The notes beneath the pieces are model-generated. The model worked only from the letters and a program-made list of their open reading frames with translations. It ran no database searches and had not been told where the DNA came from. From contig JADFXO010000082.1 of NCBI GenBank assembly GCA_015233485.1, forward strand, positions 1-12,358: a stretch of DNA of 12,358 nt, in the 5' to 3' direction. The stretch is from Nitrospirota bacterium (GTDB lineage Bacteria; Nitrospirota; Thermodesulfovibrionia; Thermodesulfovibrionales; Magnetobacteriaceae). The stretch's first letter is position 1. Every line of letters starts with the position of its first letter. Below are positions 5,277-11,021 of this stretch, one piece after another. The position numbers and the translations under genes are program-made.

Positions 5277-5374
5277 TATGCTCCTATCTTCTGCCCAGCA
5301 AAACAGATGGCGGTGATAAGCAAAAACATCATTATCAACATTCCAGAAACCCACATAATCAATTTTCTCGGCAT
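5276..5374 (-). CDS. 32-residue single-helix membrane peptide
   Basis: ATG at 5374, stop TAA overlapping the next ATG. It begins with a basic MPRK and continues with one hydrophobic stretch (about residues 5-26, rich in Met, Leu, Ile and Phe), then a short GQKIGA tail. AAAGGA precedes the start by 5 bases, and the gene fills the gap between its neighbours exactly. This is the profile of a one-helix inner-membrane peptide with its C-terminus probably outside the cytoplasm. Holin-accessory, superinfection-exclusion or host-membrane-targeting roles are possible. None is demonstrated. Confidence 0.6.
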   Translation of the reverse strand: MPRKLIMWVSGMLIMMFLLITAICFAGQKIGA

Positions 5375-5384
5375 ACCATTCCTT

Positions 5385-5636
5385 TCATCCGGTTATTCCA
5401 TGACCCGTTTTAACCATTTTCCATTCTACCGGAACAGGAGTAGGCGAACACGTTCCCTTTTCTTCAAACTTATACACAGTAAACGATGCACCTTCTTTTT
5501 TAACAAGACGCTCTGCCTCTTCCATTGCTTCAGAAAGAAGATAATGGCACTTCTTACTCGATGTCGGTTCAAGATTTCCCCTGACAACGACAAACATACC
5601 ATCTGATTCCTTGTCTACTGGTGCGCCATCAAGCAT
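5385..5636 (-). CDS. Small hypothetical protein, EAERLVKK helix
   Basis: 83 residues beginning MLDGAPVDKE. It has a two-strand start (GMFVVVRG), a central helix with EAMEEAERLVKKEG, then a strand (SFTVYKFEE). Short phage proteins with this strand-helix-strand order are frequent, but I cannot assign a family or role. SD AAAGGA is 6 bases before the ATG. The gene overlaps its upstream neighbour by 8 bases and ends 10 bases before the membrane peptide gene. It has two isolated cysteines with no metal-site spacing. Confidence 0.7.
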   Translation of the reverse strand: MLDGAPVDKESDGMFVVVRGNLEPTSSKKCHYLLSEAMEEAERLVKKEGASFTVYKFEEKGTCSPTPVPVEWKMVKTGHGITG

Positions 5637-5889
5637 ATTTTGTCCTTTCGATTAAATTTTTTATAGCTTCGTAAAACAACTCCATACAATGTTCATTAGA
5701 ATTAATTCCAATCCCATCTTTGTCTATTTTACCGGACTTAATAATTTCGGCTTTGACATCTTTTATTGTCGGAAAGTGCTCTCCATCAAAGAAGAATGCC
5801 TTTCCATTATGCTTTGCCACAAAATCAGCAAGAAAACCAAGTTCCTTTACAGGAATACCGTCTGGAAAATCTGCTTTGAATCTTACCAT
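5629..5889 (-). CDS. Small hypothetical protein
   Basis: 86 residues starting MVRFKADFPD, with SD AAGGAG 6 bases upstream, overlapping the stop region of the previous gene. It looks alpha/beta: a strand, a helix (ELGFLADFVAKHNG), a strand (KAFFFDGEHF), a helix, and a long C-terminal helix (MELFYEAIKNLIERTKY). No signal peptide, membrane segment or known motif. It is tightly packed in the operon (3 bases after one gene, 8 overlapping the next). Confidence 0.7.
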   Translation of the reverse strand: MVRFKADFPDGIPVKELGFLADFVAKHNGKAFFFDGEHFPTIKDVKAEIIKSGKIDKDGIGINSNEHCMELFYEAIKNLIERTKYA

Positions 5890-5892
5890 ACA

Positions 5893-6219
5893 TTACTCCT
5901 TAACCTTTAGATCAAAAAACTGGTTACAGTCATGGCAAAATTTTCCCGTCGCTGGCTTTGAATTCAAGTGCTCGCACTTTATTCTATCTCTCCTTGTAAC
6001 CTCGGGCGAGTAACCGGGGAGGGTTATATTAATGGGGTCGCCAAGCTCAAATTTTCTTGTTGCAGATACAAAAGACCATCCATCATCAATAAGCTTCTGA
6101 ACCGTTTCTCCTTCGTATCCTCCAAGAGTATCCAATATCATCAGATCATCAATCTTGCCGTCTTTGACATGGTAAGACACAAATCCGACTTTAATTTCGT
6201 CTGTTACCGGAACTGGCAT
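5893..6219 (-). CDS. Small protein with C-terminal CxH...CxxC zinc site
   Basis: 108 residues, MPVPVTDEIK. The first 70 form strands and a helix, including ETVQKLIDDGWSFVSATRK. The C-terminus has C82-x-H84 and C95-x-x-C98 in KCEHLNSKPATGKFCHDC, a likely structural zinc site. The frameshifted gene at 4190 carries the same CxH/CxxC pairing, with a much wider gap between the pairs. AGGAGG precedes the ATG and overlaps the TAG stop of the gene before. That TAG is in the same frame as this ATG with only GAG-GTT-AAT between, so readthrough would fuse the two proteins. Function unknown. Confidence 0.72.
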   Translation of the reverse strand: MPVPVTDEIKVGFVSYHVKDGKIDDLMILDTLGGYEGETVQKLIDDGWSFVSATRKFELGDPINITLPGYSPEVTRRDRIKCEHLNSKPATGKFCHDCNQFFDLKVKE

Positions 6220-6228
6220 ATTAACCTC

Positions 6229-6447
6229 CTACTTTTGGTTTCTTTCCCCTTCAACTTTCTTAATTACTGGTGTCTTCGGATAAAGTATCATTTTTCCGTC
6301 ATCCCAATCAAAGCCGGGGCCGACACTTTCTACATAAACAACAGGTGTCGCAGGAAAACCTCTTTCACTTACCTTTATCACTACTTCATTGTCAAGGCAG
6401 TGTTCTCCAAAACCCCTTAAATTATTAATAAGCTCTTGAACAGTCAT
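6229..6447 (-). CDS. MTVxELIxxL-type small phage protein
   Basis: 72 residues with a pattern common to small phage and bacterial proteins: MTVQELINNLRGFGEHC, an LDNEVVIKV strand, then a middle ending DWDDGKMILYPKTP. The family is widespread but has no role known to me. SD AGGAG, 5 bases before the ATG, is formed in part by the TAG stop of the previous gene. It ends with TAG. The protein is compact and probably has no flexible part except the charged C-terminus (KKVEGERNQK). Confidence 0.75.
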   Translation of the reverse strand: MTVQELINNLRGFGEHCLDNEVVIKVSERGFPATPVVYVESVGPGFDWDDGKMILYPKTPVIKKVEGERNQK

Positions 6448-6455
6448 ATTAACTC

Positions 6456-6854
6456 CTAATCAATAAGGAAATCTATACCTACAAGCTTGTACTCTGTCAC
6501 TATTTTCTGACCGTCAACTTCTTTGATTATTCCTGAACCTCTGCGTCCAACCCGTAACGGGGTTTTGTTTTTAATCATTTTTTCTAAAAGACTTCCATAA
6601 CGTGTTGGAAGAATCTTTGCTTCGAGAACTATGTCCCCATTAGCACATTCTTCTATTTTTGTAACAACATGCGAATACCTGTCAATGCCAACCCCATCAA
6701 AATTTGTACTTCCAACAGTTCCAAAAAGACTGTCGGCCTTGAACTCCTTTATCGCTTCTTTCGTGTTTTCGGTGGTATAAACTACGCCGTTAGCATTAGG
6801 AACTCCGCACTTCAACAACATACCAGTTATTACTCCATCTTCACTTATTTCCAT
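6456..6854 (-). CDS. S80-like prohead-protease-related protein, catalytic motifs degenerate
   Basis: I placed the start at 6854 (MEISEDGVIT, 132 residues) because AAGGAGG lies 5 bases before it; a longer frame from 6881 would contain the SD inside its coding part. The order NANGVVYT, FGTVGST, YSHVVTKI, ILPTRYGSLLEKMI, GRRGSG and YKLVGIDFL follows small phage proteins related to the peptidase S80 (T4 gp21-type) fold. Active members usually carry a His in a GExxH-like segment and a Ser before RGxG. Here those read GTVGST and GRRGSG, so catalysis is doubtful. It overlaps the methyltransferase gene by 14 bases. Its setting among accessory genes also argues against a main capsid protease. Confidence 0.6.
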   Translation of the reverse strand: MEISEDGVITGMLLKCGVPNANGVVYTTENTKEAIKEFKADSLFGTVGSTNFDGVGIDRYSHVVTKIEECANGDIVLEAKILPTRYGSLLEKMIKNKTPLRVGRRGSGIIKEVDGQKIVTEYKLVGIDFLID

Positions 6855-7476
6855 GATTTCCTCCTTCGACAAATTTGACATCCATTACCGAATGTTTTTC
6901 AATTATTATAATAGACTGATTCCCAAAAACAGGGTATTTTACCATCAAAGGCATACATCCAAGGCTTTGTATAAAATCTCTCATTTTATTCAAATTGTAG
7001 CTATTTGCATACGCTCCTTCGTTTACCCTGAAAATATCTTCATCCTTATGCTCAAGAAAAAATGTGTACGCCACATATTTCTTTGAACAACGAACAGACT
7101 CTTTGATAGCTTTTTCATAATACTCAAGGTGCTCAAGAATATGCCTACCATACACCATGTCAAACGAGTTGTCGTTGAATGGCAGTTCTTCGATGTTCCC
7201 ATGACTAACATCAATGCCTCTTAACTTCGCCATATCAACAAGGACAGAGGTTGAATCAATACCTGAATACTTAATGCAAGTTGGCTTAAGAACCTCGTAG
7301 TCGATGCATGGGCCACATGCAGTATCGAGAATACTCTTGACACCATTATTAATAATAAAATCCTTTATCCATAATCTTGTCGAATTCTGGTTGTTGCCAA
7401 GCCACGACACAAACTCATTGTATCTTGACTTTACGTTTTTCTCCCACCATTCGTTTTGAGGATTTATTATTTCCAT
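6841..7476 (-). CDS. Class I SAM-dependent methyltransferase
   Basis: 211 residues with a Methyltransf_11-type core: motif I ILDTACGPC (49-57), the acidic residue of beta-2 in GIDSTS (72-77), GNIEELPF (93-100) before the adenine pocket, and FDMVYGRHILEHL (105-117) for motif IV. The N-terminal 40 residues (with EWWEKN and SWLG) form a helical cap seen in small-molecule or sugar methyltransferases. DNA methyltransferase signatures (DPPY, NPPF) are absent, so a metabolite or glycan substrate is more likely. It lies in the same operon as the glycosyltransferases, with four genes in between. The start shares one base with the preceding TAA (TAATG). Confidence 0.85.
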   Translation of the reverse strand: MEIINPQNEWWEKNVKSRYNEFVSWLGNNQNSTRLWIKDFIINNGVKSILDTACGPCIDYEVLKPTCIKYSGIDSTSVLVDMAKLRGIDVSHGNIEELPFNDNSFDMVYGRHILEHLEYYEKAIKESVRCSKKYVAYTFFLEHKDEDIFRVNEGAYANSYNLNKMRDFIQSLGCMPLMVKYPVFGNQSIIIIEKHSVMDVKFVEGGNHGNK

Positions 7477-7802
7477 TACTCTGGTTCCTTGTTGTTGTCG
7501 CTTCTGAACTCTTCCTTAATGTCACGGGCATCCTCAAGTTTTCTTAAATAATCTTCATCATTCAATGTAACCATTATTGCCTTTTTAACCCTTTCCATAT
7601 CATCAAGACTTTCCTTCAATTTATCAAGAAACTCCGCAGGAAGCTCTTTTGTTGACCACCTGAAACCGCAAGAGCTACATACCCTTCTTCTTCTTATACA
7701 TTCCTGACCCCAAAAAGTAGTAACCCTTGAGTCGGGAGTTGAAACCCTTTGTCCCCTACACTTTGGGCAAACAACGCTTCCATCACTTGTTCTTTCTTTC
7801 AT
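7476..7802 (-). CDS. NrdR-type zinc-ribbon protein without ATP-cone
   Basis: 108 residues. Residues 11-53 closely follow the zinc ribbon of the ribonucleotide-reductase repressor NrdR: CPKC (C12, C15), DSRV (24-27), IRRRR (36-40), CSSC (C42, C45) and RWSTKE (48-53). NrdR normally has about 150 residues, with an ATP-cone after the ribbon. Here the second part is a charged helical segment with no P-loop or cone signature. It may bind NrdR-box DNA without nucleotide sensing, or compete with host NrdR. Both are inference. It overlaps the preceding gene by 20 bases. A generic zinc-ribbon protein is the alternative, but the DSR and RRRR spacing is specific. Confidence 0.82.
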   Translation of the reverse strand: MKERTSDGSVVCPKCRGQRVSTPDSRVTTFWGQECIRRRRVCSSCGFRWSTKELPAEFLDKLKESLDDMERVKKAIMVTLNDEDYLRKLEDARDIKEEFRSDNNKEPE

Positions 7803-8088
7803 TTTTTATCCCTAGAGCGTCTCTTACGAACGCCCTTCCTTGTTCAAAACCAACATTTCTTGCCCCTTCTATCGCTCGCGCCATTTGCTTTGCGATAACC
7901 CCATTTCTAATCATTTCTGGATCACGAAAGTCGAACTCTTCGATAATGTACCCAGCTCCAAGAAGCTCGTCTCCTGAAGATGGGTCTACTGGCCTGTTTA
8001 AAATAAGAATTCGAACTTCAGAATTTGTCACCAAACCAACAACAGCTCGACTTTTATCATTTTTGTCAGGCAAATTTCCTATTGGCAT
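7783..8088 (-). CDS. Hypothetical protein
   Basis: 101 residues starting MPIGNLPDKN. The first half alternates strands (AVVGLVTNSEVRILILNRPV), and the second half is a long helix (MIRNGVIAKQMARAIEGARNVGFEQGRAFVRDALG). No cysteine pairs, signal peptide or membrane helix. SD AAAGGA precedes the ATG and lies inside the end of the preceding disrupted gene. The basic tail (KNERKNK) overlaps the NrdR-like gene. I do not recognise the family. Confidence 0.7.
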   Translation of the reverse strand: MPIGNLPDKNDKSRAVVGLVTNSEVRILILNRPVDPSSGDELLGAGYIIEEFDFRDPEMIRNGVIAKQMARAIEGARNVGFEQGRAFVRDALGIKNERKNK

Positions 8089-8090
8089 AT

Positions 8091-8404
8091 CTATTCCTTT
8101 GGAACAAATGCTATATTTTTAGCATTAACACCACCAACACCAGTAGTGTAATCAACGTCTGTTTTTACCAGTGGCTTTACATCAAAGATAAATTTCTCTA
8201 TCGCCTTAATTTCTTTCGTTGTGATATAAATAAACTTCTACCCAATATCACTCGGGGCGTGTCCAAAAAGACCACCCTTGAGGTAGTGAGAAATAACAGG
8301 CAGAAGCTCGGAAAACAAAAGTGGTTCTCTCCTATTTCAATATAGCAACCATGAACATTTGTGTGAACAATCTTTCCAACATCATTTTTAATTTCATTAC
8401 TCAT
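8091..8404 (-). pseudogene. Hypothetical gene broken by a one-base frameshift and an in-frame TAG
   Basis: The ATG at 8404 overlaps the GT2 stop (ATGA) and reads MSNEIKNDVGKIVHTNVHG to about residue 28. The frame then yields low-quality sequence. A -1 shift near two four-T runs (8312-8320) opens a frame with FSELLPVISHYLKGGLFGHA, which stops at TAG (8240-8238). The same frame continues as KFIYITTKEIKAIEKF to a final TAG at 8091. Joined, the protein would have 104 codons, with one missing base and one nonsense codon. The downstream SD and ATG sit correctly at its end, which supports the joined model. The family is unknown. Two lesions point to decay more than to a single read error, but a recoded TAG cannot be excluded. 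Confidence 0.6.
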
Positions 8405-9075
8405 AAATACCTTTCCTTTAAAATCTGCTCTGACCTCATCCTTAACATCATTGTTTTCTCATGCTCTCGCCCGAATGTCATTCCACCCAAATGGTTGATC
8501 GGAAACATCGTAACTGTCGGGTCTTTGATCTCCTCTTCACAGTTATAATCTATCGGTGTGGAAATAACTTTCTTTCCTATTTTTGAAACCTTAATACAAA
8601 AATCAATATCCTCACCGTTGCCGGGGTTAAAAATATCGTCAAGATAACCTACTTTGTTCAATACGTCCTGCCTGAACATGGCACACCAGAAAGCAATGAG
8701 TGGATACCCGAATCTCCACCACTTTGACGGGCCAGTGATACCACAGTCCACATTCTCTTCAAATGGCCTTAATAGCATAGGAAACCAGTTGTTATCAAGC
8801 ATCACTATATCGTCATTCAGAAGAACAATATATTCCCCCGACGCTTTATGAAGACCAGTGTTTACTGCGCCAACATACCCAAGTGGATCATTGTGCCAAT
8901 CCAATCGTATCTCTTTCGGCGTAGACTTTAAAAAATCCCTTGTGCCGTCAGTACACCCATTAGCAACAACTATTACCTCCTTATTGAAGAGGTCTGTGTT
9001 CGCTAAAATACTGTCAAGACAATCTTTTAGCACATTAACATTGTTATATGTCGGAATAATTATCGAAGCCCTCAC
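8401..9075 (-). CDS. Family 2 glycosyltransferase
   Basis: 224 residues, GT-A fold of family GT2. IIIPTYNN (5-12) is the nucleotide-binding start, NGCTDGT (39-45) follows, LNDDI (86-90) supplies the DxD-like metal site, and GNGEDIDFC (152-160) holds the catalytic-type acidic pair. It starts with GTG at 9075, overlapping the lipoprotein stop (GTGA) with AAAGG upstream. No membrane helix, so it is cytoplasmic, acting on a nucleotide sugar. The closest general resemblance is to rhamnosyl- or N-acetylglucosaminyl-type GT2 enzymes, but donor and acceptor cannot be read from sequence. It is the last of four transferase genes in the cassette. Confidence 0.9.
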   Translation of the reverse strand: MRASIIIPTYNNVNVLKDCLDSILANTDLFNKEVIVVANGCTDGTRDFLKSTPKEIRLDWHNDPLGYVGAVNTGLHKASGEYIVLLNDDIVMLDNNWFPMLLRPFEENVDCGITGPSKWWRFGYPLIAFWCAMFRQDVLNKVGYLDDIFNPGNGEDIDFCIKVSKIGKKVISTPIDYNCEEEIKDPTVTMFPINHLGGMTFGREHEKTMMLRMRSEQILKERYL

Positions 9076-9257
9076 TTTACCATCCTTTTAAAAGTAACTT
9101 CTTTAACAACCCCACCAAGATCATTTTTCACCGTATCTATTTTCAAAATATCAAAATTAGACTCCGCCACCGCTTCTTCAAGCCCATACTGCCTGACCTC
9201 TATTACATATTTTGGGGAACAAGACAATAGTAAAATCGCTATGAGAATTCGCCTCAT
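9072..9257 (-). CDS. Small predicted lipoprotein
   Basis: 61 residues from ATG 9257, which overlaps the GT4 stop (ATGA). An upstream in-frame extension lies inside the GT4 gene and is not needed. It has a basic start (MRR), a hydrophobic segment (ILIAILL) and a lipobox-like LLSC with Cys13, so lipid attachment and export are predicted. The mature part is about 48 residues, polar and without cysteines. A lipoprotein in a glycosyltransferase cassette could act at the envelope, for example in superinfection exclusion, as other phage lipoproteins do. That is inference. GGGAG lies about 9 bases before the ATG. Confidence 0.68.
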   Translation of the reverse strand: MRRILIAILLLSCSPKYVIEVRQYGLEEAVAESNFDILKIDTVKNDLGGVVKEVTFKRMVK

Positions 9258-10312
9258 CTCAAAATACTCCCGTACAAATCCATGTAAAACTGGTCGTGCC
9301 ATTTTTTGAAGTCAAGCTCCTCAATTGCTATCTGTCTGCTTGCCTGAGAATACTTTAATCTAAAGGAATCGTCTTCCACAAGAGTTATTACTGATCTCCA
9401 GAAGTCGTTGTCGTTGTCAACCAGAATAGCATTCACGCCATCTTTCACAAAATTTGAATTCTGAAACGTCTGTCTGAAAGCAACGAACGGCAACCCACAA
9501 GCTACCGCCTCAACAACTGAACGGTTCGTGAGAGTAATAGGGTTTTCGATAGACCAACGTGAACCCCATACAAATACATTTGCCGAATTGTAAATATCCG
9601 GCATTTTTGAAGGGTGAACAAAGTCTTGAAAACACGCAGAAAGTTTTTTGTTCTTTAACCCATTGTAATAATTTATGGTATTTATAAACTCTTGTGTCGT
9701 CTCTCCGGTATTCGATTTTTGCGCACCAGCAAAAAGAACACTTATCGGTGTATCTTTGAAAATATCAACTATAATATCCTGACCCTTTGAGGCATAAAAA
9801 CCTCCCGCCATGATGCAGTCAAATTTATAATCAGAAACAATCGGCTTAAAAAAATCAATATCACAACATTGGTTTCTTGTCACCATTTTATCTCTTGGGA
9901 CATGGGAAAATGCTTCTCTTTGAACCGTGTCAACAATCAAAACATCAACATCTGGTGTCCAATAAGCCTCGGCAACCCCTCCAGCATAATGCTGAATTAT
10001 CTTACATCTCCCAGCCATATCCTTTATTATTCGTCGCGCATCTCCAAGATACAATGGGCCAAAAATTTGCAAAATATCTGGTCGGAAATCCCAAACAACA
10101 TCTTTCATTCGCTCGTATGATTCAAATATACTCATCCTGAATATACTGAAATTTGCACGGTGACGAATCTCCGTTGGGCCATTTGTTCTGACTACAAAAC
10201 GAATATCGAACTGTGTACTCAACCAATCCTTGTTGTGAATTATACAGTTCTGATCCAAATTCATTTCAGAATACACATGGTCAATAAAGTATAATATCCT
10301 TTGCTTCATCAT
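9254..10312 (-). CDS. GT-B glycosyltransferase, family 4 type
   Basis: 352 residues from the first of two adjacent ATGs (the second, 10309, has better spacing from GAAGG). GT-B architecture: an N-terminal Rossmann-like half (MKQRILYFIDH ... DILQIFGP) and a C-terminal donor half with MAGGFYASKGQD (168-179), FVHPSKMPDIYNSANVFV (231-248) and RSVVEAVACGLPFVAF (264-279). The second Glu of the family E-x7-E (E268) is present; the first is not at its usual place, the nearest being E256. Donor and acceptor are unknown. It overlaps the preceding gene by about 30 bases and the lipoprotein by four. No signal peptide, so it is cytosolic or membrane-peripheral. Confidence 0.88.
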   Translation of the reverse strand: MMKQRILYFIDHVYSEMNLDQNCIIHNKDWLSTQFDIRFVVRTNGPTEIRHRANFSIFRMSIFESYERMKDVVWDFRPDILQIFGPLYLGDARRIIKDMAGRCKIIQHYAGGVAEAYWTPDVDVLIVDTVQREAFSHVPRDKMVTRNQCCDIDFFKPIVSDYKFDCIMAGGFYASKGQDIIVDIFKDTPISVLFAGAQKSNTGETTQEFINTINYYNGLKNKKLSACFQDFVHPSKMPDIYNSANVFVWGSRWSIENPITLTNRSVVEAVACGLPFVAFRQTFQNSNFVKDGVNAILVDNDNDFWRSVITLVEDDSFRLKYSQASRQIAIEELDFKKWHDQFYMDLYGSILR

Positions 10313-11021
10313 CTACCTTCTTGTTGAATTCATCTTCTGTCATTTTTGCAAACATCGGAATATGATACGCCAAATTATGTTCTTTATTGAAAACACTCAT
10401 TCTTTCGGCATTGAACCTGTGCCGCTTGATAAAATGCTGATACCCAACATAGTTAAAATGTAATAACTTTAAATCAGCGTTGTCACTTTCTTTTACATAC
10501 CCAGTTGGGCTACATGTATGACAACCAAGACCATAATTTATATCTACGCTTCTTGGGTCAAAAACTACCCTTTTATTCTGCCACTGATCGTTTCGTCTCC
10601 CCTTCTTCACAAAATCAAAAATATTTTTATCTGCAACAAATGGTGGAAACTCCTTACTATACATATCGTATCCGACAATCTTTGGGAGAGACACAAAATT
10701 TAGCTTGTAATCAGCAAGAGTGGCTCGAAACATCGGATGATATAGAAACTCGTCAACATCAACCACTATCTGCCAATCCCATTTGTATCTGTCGGCCTTA
10801 TAAGCCTCATTCCTTATTCCTGTCAGTTTTCTTTCATCCATTTTCTCATGCTTGTCGATAATTAGCTTCGCCTTTGGAAAAGCACGAATTATCTCATGGC
10901 TATAATCCGTACTTCCACCATCATAGATCACTATTTCATCCACATAATGACCATAATAATCAAGAAAATGGGGCAGCATTTCCTCTTCATTCAAACAGCA
11001 AGCAATTACTCTGATCTTCAC
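10281..11021 (-). CDS. GT2/GT92-like glycosyltransferase
   Basis: The start is GTG 11021, overlapping the previous stop (GTGA) with GGAGG 7 bases upstream; a longer frame into the fused transferase gene is unlikely. 246 residues: MKIRVIACCLNEEEML, YDGGSTD (33-39), VVDVDEF (86-92) as the metal-binding D-x-D-E-F, then QNKRVVFDP (148-156) and LHFNYVG (187-193). This order is typical of the Glyco_tranf_2_4 / GT92-like group, in which the conserved N-K-R and H-F-N positions contribute to the active site. The linkage made is unknown. No membrane segment. It sits between the fused GT2-methyltransferase and the GT4 enzyme. Confidence 0.86.
   Translation of the reverse strand: MKIRVIACCLNEEEMLPHFLDYYGHYVDEIVIYDGGSTDYSHEIIRAFPKAKLIIDKHEKMDERKLTGIRNEAYKADRYKWDWQIVVDVDEFLYHPMFRATLADYKLNFVSLPKIVGYDMYSKEFPPFVADKNIFDFVKKGRRNDQWQNKRVVFDPRSVDINYGLGCHTCSPTGYVKESDNADLKLLHFNYVGYQHFIKRHRFNAERMSVFNKEHNLAYHIPMFAKMTEDEFNKKVDDEAKDIILY

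Noticed and set aside
5968..6420. 150-residue plus-strand frame, the longest on that strand
   Set aside because: It lies wholly opposite two well-supported minus-strand genes, has no SD, and its composition is that of an antisense shadow.
8091..8240. Reassigned TAG (glutamine) as an explanation for the interrupted gene
   Set aside because: The gene ending at 8091 uses TAG correctly before an SD-preceded start, and reading through it would extend far into the next gene. TAG stops at 6229 and 6456 also sit directly before SD-preceded starts, so a standard code is simpler.
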